NCBI GenBank assembly: GCA_030917985.1
Contig: JAUPTR010000137.1
Coordinates: forward strand, 1 to 16,820
Source: Pseudomonadota bacterium
GTDB taxonomy: Bacteria > Pseudomonadota > Gammaproteobacteria > Burkholderiales > SCOH01
Direction of reading: 5' to 3'
DNA: 16,820 bases
Part shown: one piece after another, positions 1-8,141 of the stretch
Layout of the letters: each line of letters opens with the position of its first letter
Position numbering within the stretch: position 1 is the stretch's first letter
Notes under the pieces: generated by a model
What the model was told of the DNA's origin: nothing
The model's database searches: none
The model's input: only the letters and a program-made list of their open reading frames with translations
Translations under genes and position numbers: made by a program

Positions 1-81
1 AACAAATATAACGCCGCAACGGCAATCGGCCTGCGGCAAATCCCACAACAATTCCAAACACCACCAATACACTGGAACGCC

Positions 82-1944
82 ATGTCTAATCTCGCCGATT
101 CGTCGAGCCAGGCGGTAGCCGCCGTGCAACTGGAGAAATTCCTCAGCAGCAAGAACGCCGAACGCTGGTGCAAGATCCTCGCTCCCAGCTACCCTGCATC
201 CGGCTACTGGCTTTGCCAGGAGGCGCGGATTTTACAGGAATTCAACCATGCCCACCCGTTTGCCGCGCGTTTTATCGGTGTTGATACCGAACGCCGCATT
301 CTGGTGACCGAAGCCCCCGGTTTCACCCTGTCGCAATGGTTGAATACACCGCAGGGCGCACTTGATCATCCGTTCCAGCGATCCAGCGATTTGCTGCGCC
401 TGTTGATGGCCATCTGCCGCATTGCCGACGCAATTCACAAGAAAAACGTTGTGCACTGCGGCCTGCGCCCGGACGTAATCTGCATCAATATCGACAATCA
501 GCGGCGCATTGACTACGAATCGATCCGCATTATCGACTTTGGTTCCGCCCACTCACACCAGCATCCACTGGAAAAGCCGCTGTTCCTCGACCCGCAGCAG
601 ACACGTGCGGATTATCTTTCGCCCTCTTTCAAACAGGCAGTCAACAAGGATTGGGCGGCGTATTGCCAGCTGGTGGGCGAAGAGCACAAAAACAACTGGC
701 AGGAGTTCTCGGAACGGGCGCGCAGCCAATATGATCTGACCCTGATGCCTCATCTGGCCGCCAATCAACTGGACTGGCATACCGACATGTTCAGCATCGG
801 CTACTGGTTCAGCCAGATTTCGCTGCGCCGGATCGACTATTTCACCCCGGCACATCAGGAACAGCTGCCGAAAATCCTGAATCGCATGCAGAAATCGGTG
901 TGGCGCGGTGGCTACCGCAGTTTCGACAATCTGCTGCAAGACCTGCACCGGCTTGAACTCGACCCGCAAGCGCCGGTTGTTGATTGCCTGCCGCAACATT
1001 CGTCTGTCAGTTATCTGGCTGCTGTGCCCACCACTCTGGCCAATCCCGAGTTCAGCATTGGCGCCACGGACACGACACAAACCGCCCCTGCCGCGTCAGT
1101 GGCCTATTCCCAGTCACTGGAAATCGCCAGGGAATCGGCTCAACGCAAACAGCGGCTGCGTCTGGGCGCGGCAATTGGCGGCGCATTGCTGCTGGGGTTT
1201 GCGGCAACCTATCTGTTGATCAACCAGCAGGCTACACCCGATACCGAATTTGCAAACCCCGCGACTGACAGCGGCCGGATTGAAGTGCAACCGCCCCTGC
1301 CCGACGCAGCACCGACAGCGCCGGCCAAAAACGCCACCCCGCCAGAATCCGCCCCGCAGCCCGCACAGCCGGAAAAAGCCGCCGAACCTGCCACCCAGAA
1401 CGGCACAGAAACGCCAGTGGCAAGCGACACCAAGGACACGCCTGCAGCAGCCAGCAGCACTGCCAATGCCGACGACACACTGGCGGCGCTGCGCCGTGCA
1501 GCCGAAGCCGGCGACCCCGCAGCCCAGACCCAGCTTGGCCTGGCCTACCGCAATGGCAAGGGGGTGCCGCAGGATCTGGTGGAGGCGGTCAAATGGTATA
1601 ACCGCGCCGCGGAGAAAAATCATGCCGAAGCGCAGGCTTATCTGGGCTTCATGTACATGACCGGGCGTGGCGTGCGCCGCAACGACGTGGAAGCGGCAAA
1701 ATGGCATCGCAAGGCTGCCGAGCAAGGCAACCCGCTGGGCCAGTACAATCTTGGCCTGATGTATCTGCATGGCCGTGGCGGCGTTGAAACCAGCAAGGTG
1801 CAAGCCTATCTGTGGCTGAAACAGGCGGCAGAACAGAACAATGGCTCGGCGCAGGTGCAGTTGGCTACGCTCAGCCAGCAAATGAGCAAGGCCGAGCAGC
1901 AGGAAGCACAAAAACTGGCGGCCTCGGTCAAACCACGCCGTTAA
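82..1944 (+). CDS. Membrane-anchored kinase-like (probable pseudokinase) protein with C-terminal Sel1 repeats
   Basis: The 620-residue product has an N-terminal protein-kinase-like domain (about 20-300), one predicted membrane segment (about 361-380), a Pro/Ala-rich linker (about 382-462), and three to four Sel1-type TPR-like repeats (about 470-605). In the kinase part, Lys31 and Glu47 could be the ATP-lysine/alpha-C glutamate pair, and DFG is present at 152-154. The catalytic loop, however, reads HCGLRPD (125-131), with Gly where the HRD-type catalytic Asp belongs, and no glycine-rich loop is evident. I infer a pseudokinase or atypical kinase in the cytoplasm, with the Sel1 repeats across the membrane, probably periplasmic, as a protein-interaction module. 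The start is uncertain: there is no clear ribosome binding site before ATG 82, and the same frame is open without a stop to the left edge, so the gene may begin outside the window. Kinase ancestry is fairly sure; cellular role is unknown. Confidence 0.8.
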   Translation: MSNLADSSSQAVAAVQLEKFLSSKNAERWCKILAPSYPASGYWLCQEARILQEFNHAHPFAARFIGVDTERRILVTEAPGFTLSQWLNTPQGALDHPFQRSSDLLRLLMAICRIADAIHKKNVVHCGLRPDVICINIDNQRRIDYESIRIIDFGSAHSHQHPLEKPLFLDPQQTRADYLSPSFKQAVNKDWAAYCQLVGEEHKNNWQEFSERARSQYDLTLMPHLAANQLDWHTDMFSIGYWFSQISLRRIDYFTPAHQEQLPKILNRMQKSVWRGGYRSFDNLLQDLHRLELDPQAPVVDCLPQHSSVSYLAAVPTTLANPEFSIGATDTTQTAPAASVAYSQSLEIARESAQRKQRLRLGAAIGGALLLGFAATYLLINQQATPDTEFANPATDSGRIEVQPPLPDAAPTAPAKNATPPESAPQPAQPEKAAEPATQNGTETPVASDTKDTPAAASSTANADDTLAALRRAAEAGDPAAQTQLGLAYRNGKGVPQDLVEAVKWYNRAAEKNHAEAQAYLGFMYMTGRGVRRNDVEAAKWHRKAAEQGNPLGQYNLGLMYLHGRGGVETSKVQAYLWLKQAAEQNNGSAQVQLATLSQQMSKAEQQEAQKLAASVKPRR

Positions 1945-1947
1945 AGA

Positions 1948-1982
1948 TGCACTGATTCATTCGGCACGCGGAATGAAGTGCA
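1948..1982 (+). repeat. Hairpin after the kinase-like gene
   Basis: TTCATTC (1956-1962) pairs perfectly with GAATGAA (1971-1977) around an 8-base loop. TGCAC (1948-1952) pairs with GTGCA (1978-1982) below a 3-base bulge. This gives about 12 base pairs starting four bases after the kinase-like stop codon. No T-run follows, so it is not a standard intrinsic terminator. It may protect the 3' end of the upstream mRNA or be part of the folded leader of the next gene. Confidence 0.6.
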
Positions 1983-2003
1983 CGGAGCGCAGAGCCGTTG
2001 CAG

Positions 2004-2028
2004 GGCCGTGCAGGCTGGATGCACGGCC
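2004..2028 (+). repeat. Strong 9-bp hairpin in the leader of the cupin gene
   Basis: GGCCGTGCA (2004-2012) and TGCACGGCC (2020-2028) are perfect inverted copies around a 7-base loop, ending 30 bases before the cupin start codon. The following bases (acgctcttt) hold only a weak T-stretch, so termination is possible but not convincing. TGCACGG also occurs at 1979-1985 and could pair with the left arm instead, giving a competing structure. Attenuation or a regulatory leader is an inference. Confidence 0.65.
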
Positions 2029-2058
2029 ACGCTCTTTGAGGACACAACAGGAATCGTC

Positions 2059-2541
2059 ATGCTTGCCGCACCGATCATCATCAATCGTCAAATGCTCGAC
2101 GAACTCAGCGAAGAAGCCCGCCAGTTGCCGCGCCTGCGCAAGCACCGCAATTTTCATGGGGCAGACAACGCCCCCTGCCATCGCCTGATCATCGCCATCG
2201 AGCCGGGCTCTTACATCCCGCCGCATTGCCATGCGGATCGCAACAAGGACGAGACCATCAGCATCGTCCGTGGTCGTATCGGCATGGTGTTTTTTGATGC
2301 GCAAGGCAGCGTGACGCAACGTCTATTGCTGGAAGCGGGCGGTGAAACACAGGGGGTGACCATTCCTGCCGGCATGTTTCACAGCTTGCTGGCATTGGAG
2401 CCTGGCGCGGTGTTCCTGGAAGCCAAGGCCGGCCCCTATCTACCGCCGGCAGACAGCGAGCGCCCCGCCTGGGCACCGCTGGAAAACACGGCAGAGGCGC
2501 CGGCTTATCTGGCGGCAATGCGCGCCTTGTTCGGCAGCTGA
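2059..2541 (+). CDS. WbuC-family cupin-fold metalloprotein
   Basis: The 160-residue product matches the WbuC cupin family as I know it: a KHRNFHG stretch near the N-terminus, a PHCHADRNKDE cupin motif, GMFHS in the second cupin motif, and the typical KAGPYLPP tail. Likely metal ligands are His56, His58, Glu65 and His108. Family members are small single-domain cytosolic cupins, first named from O-antigen clusters; their reaction is not established. I chose ATG 2059 because AGGAA lies five bases upstream (2049-2053) and family similarity starts here; the frame is open further upstream to ATG 1978, inside the hairpin region. No polysaccharide genes are nearby, so the family name should not be read as function. 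It converges with the GGDEF-EAL gene with 32 bases between stops. Confidence 0.85.
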   Translation: MLAAPIIINRQMLDELSEEARQLPRLRKHRNFHGADNAPCHRLIIAIEPGSYIPPHCHADRNKDETISIVRGRIGMVFFDAQGSVTQRLLLEAGGETQGVTIPAGMFHSLLALEPGAVFLEAKAGPYLPPADSERPAWAPLENTAEAPAYLAAMRALFGS

Positions 2542-2573
2542 AACCTGCGCAGCAGGATAGACCACAAACCGGC

Positions 2574-4982
2574 TCAGCCCTGCCAGGGTTCGCGGCAGAA
2601 TTGCTCGAACGCGTCTGCCGGCAACGCGGCGGAACAGAAAAACCCCTGGAATTCGTGACAGCCGGCATGACGCAGGAAGCCAGCCTGGGCACTGGTCTCC
2701 ACGCCCTCGGCAATCACCTTCAGTTTCAGTGCCTGCGCCAGATTGATGATGGCATGCACAATCGCTACATCACTTTCGTCGTCAGGGATATCGCGAATGA
2801 AAGAACGATCGATTTTCAGCTTGTGTATGGGAAAACGCTTGAGGTAGCCCAGGCTGGAATAACCGGTACCAAAGTCGTCGATCGATAGCGCCACACCAAG
2901 TTGGGCCAGCGCCTCCAGACGTTTCAGCGCCTCATCGGCATCACGGATCAGGATCGATTCGGTCAGCTCCAGCTCAAGCCGGGCAGCCGGCAGGCCAGAA
3001 CGGTGCAGCAAATCGGATACCTGCTGCACAAAGTTGGCCTGTTCAAACTGCAATGCCGAGACATTTACCGCCACATTCATGGACCAGCCCTGCCGATGCC
3101 AGATGCTGGCCTGACGGATTGCCTCTGCCATCACCCAGTTGCCGATCGACACGATTGCGCCGCTGTCTTCCGCCACCGGAATGAACTGCGCCGGAGACAC
3201 ATCGCCCAGCTCCGGATCATGCCAGCGCAACAGCGCCTCGGCCCCCACCACCCGGTTGTGGACAAGCTCTACCTGTGGCTGGTAGTGCAAGCGGAAACGC
3301 TCATCCTGCAAGGCCAGACGCATCGCATGATCCAGCTTCATGCGCGACAGCAGATCAATATTCATCTGTTTCTGGTAGAAACGGAAACCGGATCGGCCAC
3401 GTTCCTTGGCGTAATACATGGCACTGTCGGCGTTCTTGATCAGATCGTCGATACTCTTGCCATCTTCCGGATACAGGGCAATACCGATACTGCAACTGAG
3501 GCTGAACGCCATGTCATCCAGCAGGAAGGGGCGTGACAGCTCATGCAACACCCGTTGCGCGGCCGTTTCCGCGCCACGGGTGTCGGTCTGGTTCAGCAGC
3601 AGAACAAACTCGTCTCCCCCCAGCCGCGCAGCGGTATCCACCTGACGCACGCAGGCGCCCAGCCGTTCTGCCACCTCCACCAGCACCCGGTCACCGAACA
3701 TGTGGCCAAGCGAGTCGTTAATATGCTTGAAACGATCCAGATCAAGAAACAAGATGGCAAAACAGCTGGCGTTGCGATCTGCCAGGGCCATGGCCTGCTC
3801 CACCCTTTCTGCCAGCAGCAAGCGATTTGGCAGGCCTGTCAGCGCATCGGTATACGCCAGTTCTTCAATACGTTTTTTGGCCGAAAACGATTCGGTCAAA
3901 TCCTTGAAAAAACCGATGTAATACTTCGGGCACCCCTGTTCATCGGCCACCATCACCATGGATACCAGACACGGATAAACGGCTCCATTCTTGCGACGGT
4001 TCCAGAGTTCCCCTTCCCAGTAGCCGTCTGCAGCAATTTGCGCCGACAGCGCATCCACCACATCCTCGTCATAACGATTGGAGAGGAATTCGCGCGGCCG
4101 GTGGCCGATCAGTTCATCGTGGCTGAAGCCGGTAAGGCGCTCGCAACTGGGGTTGGCCGCAATGATCTGATAATCGGCATCGGTAACGAAGATGGCTTCA
4201 AGACTGGCTTCGAATACCTTGGCAGCGAGCGACAGCTGCTGCTCGTCACGCAGCTGCTGCGAGATATCGCGATAGGAATAGACCCGACCCACCGGCCGGC
4301 CGCGTGCATATTGCGGCAGCGTTACCCGCTCCAGCACCTGACCATTACGCAGCACCAGCACGTCCCTACCCTCCAGCAAAGGCGAGCGGCTGATCTCCTG
4401 CAGGCGCGACGCATAATGCTCGACATCCACAACCGAGCGATCCATCCAGCCATATACGGCGGCATCGTCGCGCTGCGACATCAGTTCGCCGGGCAGCGAC
4501 CACAACTCGGCAAAACGCTGGTTGCAGACACGAATCGCACCATTCAGATCGGTGACCAGAATGCCGTCAGCAGTGGATTCCAGCGTAGCGCGCAATTCGG
4601 CCACCAGCTTTTCCAGCTCGGCTTCCACCCGCCGCTGTTCTGTCTGATCGACCACCGACACCACATAAATGCCCGACTGTGGCCCGAGGCGCACCCGCGA
4701 TACCCGGCGCGTCACCAGCAGCAGTGCGCCATCACTGCGCTGCATCATGCTTTCAGACAGAATCGAATCCGACAGACCGGCGGCGACATCCTCCCAGAAA
4801 AAGTTGTCTTCCGGGGTATACGCCATATCAACAGCAGGCTTGCCCACCAGCGATCCGGCCGGCACGTCCAGCAATCGCTCGGCAGCACTGTTGGCGGCAA
4901 TCACCCGCAGCTGCACCGAATCCACCAGCCACACGGCCTCCAGCATGCCTTCTATCAAGGGCCGCCAGATATCGGGCGTCAT
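2574..4982 (-). CDS. PAS-PAS-PAS-GGDEF-EAL cyclic-di-GMP signalling protein
   Basis: This 802-residue soluble protein has three PAS-type sensor domains (about 8-115, 130-245, 250-370), then GGDEF (about 375-540) and EAL (about 555-795). GGDEF is exact at 455-459 and is preceded by an RxxD inhibitory site (RQVD, 446-449), so both cyclase activity and product inhibition are plausible. The EAL half keeps EALLRW (from 582), the TES motif, DDFGTGYSS, KIDRSF and AEGVET, so c-di-GMP hydrolysis to pGpG is also plausible. No membrane segment or signal peptide is apparent, so input should be intracellular, through the PAS domains; no clear haem or flavin signature is visible. Its ATG overlaps the TGA of the upstream HD-GYP gene (ATGA), implying translational coupling in one operon. 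Net activity, cyclase or phosphodiesterase, cannot be read from sequence. Confidence 0.95.
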   Translation of the reverse strand: MTPDIWRPLIEGMLEAVWLVDSVQLRVIAANSAAERLLDVPAGSLVGKPAVDMAYTPEDNFFWEDVAAGLSDSILSESMMQRSDGALLLVTRRVSRVRLGPQSGIYVVSVVDQTEQRRVEAELEKLVAELRATLESTADGILVTDLNGAIRVCNQRFAELWSLPGELMSQRDDAAVYGWMDRSVVDVEHYASRLQEISRSPLLEGRDVLVLRNGQVLERVTLPQYARGRPVGRVYSYRDISQQLRDEQQLSLAAKVFEASLEAIFVTDADYQIIAANPSCERLTGFSHDELIGHRPREFLSNRYDEDVVDALSAQIAADGYWEGELWNRRKNGAVYPCLVSMVMVADEQGCPKYYIGFFKDLTESFSAKKRIEELAYTDALTGLPNRLLLAERVEQAMALADRNASCFAILFLDLDRFKHINDSLGHMFGDRVLVEVAERLGACVRQVDTAARLGGDEFVLLLNQTDTRGAETAAQRVLHELSRPFLLDDMAFSLSCSIGIALYPEDGKSIDDLIKNADSAMYYAKERGRSGFRFYQKQMNIDLLSRMKLDHAMRLALQDERFRLHYQPQVELVHNRVVGAEALLRWHDPELGDVSPAQFIPVAEDSGAIVSIGNWVMAEAIRQASIWHRQGWSMNVAVNVSALQFEQANFVQQVSDLLHRSGLPAARLELELTESILIRDADEALKRLEALAQLGVALSIDDFGTGYSSLGYLKRFPIHKLKIDRSFIRDIPDDESDVAIVHAIINLAQALKLKVIAEGVETSAQAGFLRHAGCHEFQGFFCSAALPADAFEQFCREPWQG

Positions 4983-6280
4983 TCGCCGACCTCCTCAACC
5001 AGGTCACGCGCACGTTCGAAGAAATAACACAGACGTTTGCGCGGCGAGAGATAGTCGTGCACCGCACGTGGCAGCTGGATCGGTTTCAAGCTGTTCTTGA
5101 TGCCCAGCTCCGGCGTGCTCTCCAGATCCAGCAACAAGGCATCTTCCTTGGCAATCTGCGGATCGTAGACCACCACCTTGGGTTTCAACGGCCGTGCCGA
5201 ATTCACCGAGGCCACAATCGCGTAGCGTCCATCACTCAACTGCACCGATGAGCCCGGCGGATAAACGCCCATCATGCGAATGAACAGCGCCAGAATGGCC
5301 TTGTCGAAGCGCGTTTTCATCTGCACGAACAACATCGACAATGCTTCGTGCGGCGTCAGCGCCTGCGCCGGGTTGGCCGGATTGCACAGATTATCGTAAC
5401 GGTTGACCAACGAGACGATACGGCTGGCATTGCTGATTTTTTCGTTACCCAGATGCAGCGGATAACCGCTGCCATCGGCCATTTCATGGTGCTGCGCAAT
5501 GACCAGTATCGCGGCAGGCGAAAGACCCATTTTCTTGCCCAGCTCAACGCCATGACTGACATGTTGCTGGTATATCTGACGTTCGGACGGCGAAGACTGT
5601 TCATCCTGCCAGCGCAAGCGATCAGGCAGATCGAGCTTGCCGATATCGTGCAGCAAGGCGCCAATCCCCAGCTCGCGCATATCGTTGGTCGACAGCCCGG
5701 CAATTTTGCCCAGCAGCAGGGAAACCACGGTCACGTTCAGCGCGTGCAACGAGCTTTCGTCGCCAGCCTTTTCCGAAAGCAAGCGGATCGCGGTTTCCTG
5801 TTCGCCGGTAATATCCTGCAGAAACCCATCCACCAGCAGGCCTGCCTGCTCTTTGGCCGAGCCTGGCTGGGAATGGGCCGTTTTGTAAACCTGTTTGAAC
5901 AGGCGTGTCGCCTCGCCAAACTGCCGCTCGCAACGCTGCAATGATGCCCGCTGTTGCGACAACAGCTGGCGCCGCTGCTGAAGCGGGTCCGGTGTTCTGG
6001 GTGTTGGGGCGTGCGCTTCTGCCAACGCAGGCGCGGCACTGGCAGCGGCTGCCACCGCCAGCGCTGCGGCCAGCTCCTGCAATACGTGCGGATCGGACTT
6101 ATCCGGGCAATATCGAATCCGCTTCAAGCCCAGCGAGCGCAGGGTATCAATCTGGTCCTGGCTGCGGATCTTGAAACTGCTCAGCGAAAACGGATGATCC
6201 ATCCAGCCGGTATCGAGGTGAATAAACAGCCCGATACGCAGCTGAGCAATATCGACATAGGAATCGTGGCGTTCAGCCAT
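4979..6280 (-). CDS. HD-GYP cyclic-di-GMP phosphodiesterase with N-terminal DUF3391
   Basis: The 433-residue product begins with a DUF3391-type segment (about 5-95; hallmark stretches IAQLRIGLFIHLD and GWMDHPF), then an Ala-rich linker, then an HD-GYP domain. HDIGK is at 211-215 and HHEMADGSGYP at 264-274, so the metal-binding HD pair and GYP signature are intact; the family hydrolyses c-di-GMP, commonly to GMP. I placed the start at ATG 6280 because DUF3391 begins right there. The frame continues upstream to 6346, but those residues have no family character; no good ribosome binding site is seen at either place. It is first in a two-gene operon and overlaps the PAS-GGDEF-EAL gene by four bases. 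It is probably cytosolic. Pairing a dedicated phosphodiesterase with a dual-domain protein suggests local control of one c-di-GMP pool. Confidence 0.93.
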   Translation of the reverse strand: MAERHDSYVDIAQLRIGLFIHLDTGWMDHPFSLSSFKIRSQDQIDTLRSLGLKRIRYCPDKSDPHVLQELAAALAVAAAASAAPALAEAHAPTPRTPDPLQQRRQLLSQQRASLQRCERQFGEATRLFKQVYKTAHSQPGSAKEQAGLLVDGFLQDITGEQETAIRLLSEKAGDESSLHALNVTVVSLLLGKIAGLSTNDMRELGIGALLHDIGKLDLPDRLRWQDEQSSPSERQIYQQHVSHGVELGKKMGLSPAAILVIAQHHEMADGSGYPLHLGNEKISNASRIVSLVNRYDNLCNPANPAQALTPHEALSMLFVQMKTRFDKAILALFIRMMGVYPPGSSVQLSDGRYAIVASVNSARPLKPKVVVYDPQIAKEDALLLDLESTPELGIKNSLKPIQLPRAVHDYLSPRKRLCYFFERARDLVEEVGE

Positions 6281-6361
6281 GTTGAAAATCAGGAGAGGAT
6301 TGTTATTGATTCTGTATAGCAGAAGAATCTTGGCGCAGCGCAGCAATTTGAGCAGGGATGC

Positions 6362-6398
6362 GGCCTGCAGCGATATCAGTGAGCGTAGCTGCAGGGCC
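6362..6398. repeat. Inverted repeat between the ATP-grasp and HD-GYP genes
   Basis: GGCCTGCAGC (6362-6371) is the inverse of GCTGCAGGGCC (6388-6398), apart from one bulged base; the loop is 16 bases. It lies in the 150-base gap between the stop of the ATP-grasp gene (6431) and the HD-GYP start (6280), both on the minus strand. No T-run follows on the minus strand, so it is not a clear intrinsic terminator. It could be a rho-assisted 3' end, or an operator for the c-di-GMP operon. I see no convincing promoter in the rest of the gap. Confidence 0.5.
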
Positions 6399-6430
6399 GG
6401 TTCGCTATTGAAATATTCTGAAAGGCAAAT

Positions 6431-7336
6431 TCAGCGCGTTTGCGGCAAAGCATGACAAATGTGCTGTGCCAGGCTGGCGGCGGCAAGTGGATTAAAGCGG
6501 AAAAACAGCTCGGGCTCGATCAGCTCCAGCTCCAGCAGGCGCAGACGCCCCTGCTGATCGCGCAGCAGATCAACCCGCGCATACAGCGGCAACACCGGGC
6601 AGGCTGCCACGGCACGTTCGGCAAAGGCGATCTCCTCGGTGTTGGCGATGTGCGGCAAAACGTGGCCGCCATGGTCATCCTGCACACGAAAATCACCGGG
6701 GCGCGGTGTCTTGCGCACCGCGTGGCATACTTCGCCGGCAATCACCACCAGCGAAAGTTCGCCCTGCAGCAACACCGAGGGCAGAAATGGCTGAACGATC
6801 ATTGCCTCTCTGGCACTCGCCTCATCCAGCGCCTGTTGTGCTGCCTGCGGCTGCTGCAGATCAATGCACTGGGTGCCGCGTGCGCCGGCCGACACCACCG
6901 GCTTGATGACAACCTCGTCCCAGCCAAAACGCTCTGCCAGCGCCGGCAAATCAATCTGCTGGCCCTTGGCGACAAACACGCTGGGAACAATCGCCACTCC
7001 CTGCTCCGCCAGATCGCGCAGGTAGTGCTTGTCGATATTCCAGCGCAGCAGATCGTAGCGATTGAACAGCAAGGTCTGCTGGCCGGCCCTGTCCAGCCAG
7101 GCTTCGAATTCTTCGCTGCGCTCGCTGTAATCCCAGGTGCTGCGCAACACGGCACCCCGCACCTGCGACCAATCCTGCTGCGGGTCATCCCAGGGCAAAC
7201 GACATACCGTCAGCCCCTGTTCACGCAAAGCCTGGGTCAACCATGCTTCTTCCAGTGCAATCTGGCATTGCCAGGGGTCTTGTTGATCCAGCTGCAGCAG
7301 GCTGGCCTGGGTCACAATCGCAATATCATTCTTCAT
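6431..7336 (-). CDS. ATP-grasp family ligase (RimK/glutathione-synthetase-like fold; DcsG-like)
   Basis: The 301-residue product resembles the stand-alone ATP-grasp ligases often auto-labelled glutathione-synthetase-like or O-ureidoserine cyclo-ligase. Visible features are STWDYS near the N-terminus, VVIKPVVSAGARGT (ATP-binding lysine and small loop), the IVQPFLPS segment, HAVRKTPRPGDFRVQ, and a C-terminal RVDLL...LELELIEPELFF block carrying the acidic metal ligands. Such enzymes make an acyl-phosphate and join it to an amine or thiol; the substrates here are unknown. ATG 7336 is chosen because AAGGAAA sits about six bases upstream; the frame extends to 7438 without family character. The start lies inside the 3' end of the DUF1275 gene (11-base overlap), so the two are probably co-translated. 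No biosynthetic cluster surrounds it, so I would not transfer a cycloserine or glutathione role. Confidence 0.82.
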   Translation of the reverse strand: MKNDIAIVTQASLLQLDQQDPWQCQIALEEAWLTQALREQGLTVCRLPWDDPQQDWSQVRGAVLRSTWDYSERSEEFEAWLDRAGQQTLLFNRYDLLRWNIDKHYLRDLAEQGVAIVPSVFVAKGQQIDLPALAERFGWDEVVIKPVVSAGARGTQCIDLQQPQAAQQALDEASAREAMIVQPFLPSVLLQGELSLVVIAGEVCHAVRKTPRPGDFRVQDDHGGHVLPHIANTEEIAFAERAVAACPVLPLYARVDLLRDQQGRLRLLELELIEPELFFRFNPLAAASLAQHICHALPQTR

Positions 7337-8129
7337 CCGGATTTCCTTGCTGCGCAGCCGACTGCTGAGTGAGGCCGTGACGATACAGCCACCATTGCAA
7401 ACGCAGATCGTCCCAGATTGGCACCACAGCCAGGGCAATCAGCCAGAGGGCCAACGGCAGGGTGGCACTATAGCCGATACGTTTGAACGCCAGCGCCCCG
7501 AGCACCCCACCGACGAAAAAGCAGCCTACCAGTTTCAGGTGTAAAAACAGCTTGTCGCGATTGGCCTGCACCGGCTCGCCCTTGTCGTGGCTACGGTTGT
7601 AATAAAACATTTTGCCCAGCTCGATGCCGATATCGGTGACCAGGCCGGTAACATGCGTAGTGCGGATTTCCGCGCGTGACACCTTGGTGATGATGGCGTT
7701 TTGCAGGCCCATGATGTAACACAGCAGCAGCACCGTGCCCGGCAGAAAAAAATCATCCATCTGCTGCAGATAGGCGCCCGCAAGCCCGAACAGCAACAGC
7801 AGCATGGCCTCCAGCAGCAGACTTAGCGCAAACTGGCTGCGCAGCTGGCGACGCTGCGCCCAGTTGATCTGCAGCGCAGTGGTAGCGGCGCCGGCCACAA
7901 AGGCGAGGATAGCCACCAGGGCCGCCATTGCCATCCAGACTTCGCCCAGCGCCAGATGATCGGCAGTGGCCGAGAGCAGGCCGGTCATGTGCGAGGTATA
8001 GTGGCCCACGGCTAGAAAGCCACCGGCATTCACCGCACCGGCGATAAACGCCAGCGACAGACCAAGATGGCGATTACCGCGAGTCTGGCGTTGATGGCCA
8101 CTCAGCTCGCGCAGATACTCAAGCGGCAT
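7326..8129 (-). CDS. DUF1275 (YoaK-like) integral membrane protein
   Basis: The 267-residue product is a multi-spanning inner-membrane protein with about six hydrophobic segments. It carries the DUF1275 hallmarks: an AGAVNAGGFLAVG segment in the first helix followed by SHMTG, and a central MGLQNAIITK block followed by a THVTG motif. The family is widespread and its transported substrate, if any, is not established. The start is ATG 8129, only 12 bases after the stop of the AraC-type gene, with a weak purine stretch upstream. Its 3' end overlaps the ATP-grasp start by 11 bases, so AraC regulator, DUF1275 protein and ligase look like one transcription unit. A role in moving something made or consumed by the ligase is a guess from position only. 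Confidence 0.88.
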   Translation of the reverse strand: MPLEYLRELSGHQRQTRGNRHLGLSLAFIAGAVNAGGFLAVGHYTSHMTGLLSATADHLALGEVWMAMAALVAILAFVAGAATTALQINWAQRRQLRSQFALSLLLEAMLLLLFGLAGAYLQQMDDFFLPGTVLLLCYIMGLQNAIITKVSRAEIRTTHVTGLVTDIGIELGKMFYYNRSHDKGEPVQANRDKLFLHLKLVGCFFVGGVLGALAFKRIGYSATLPLALWLIALAVVPIWDDLRLQWWLYRHGLTQQSAAQQGNPDEE

Positions 8130-8141
8130 GTCGATTCGCTT

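Noticed and set aside
1114..1911. Cys/Gly-rich open frame on the minus strand
   Set aside because: Antisense to the linker and Sel1 repeats of the kinase-like gene; composition is that of reversed Ala/Pro codons.
2004..2028. Intrinsic terminator
   Set aside because: The stem is strong, but the tail (acgctcttt) has no proper T-run and the hairpin lies 30 bases before a well-supported start codon. I keep it as a leader hairpin.
3543..5027. Long open frame on the plus strand (494 codons) opposite the GGDEF-EAL gene
   Set aside because: It is fully antisense to a gene with intact domain motifs, its translation has no recognisable fold and is rich in His/Gln/Arg, as expected from the complement of GC-rich coding sequence.
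6440..7372. Open frame of 310 codons on the plus strand
   Set aside because: Antisense to the ATP-grasp gene, whose family motifs fix the real strand.
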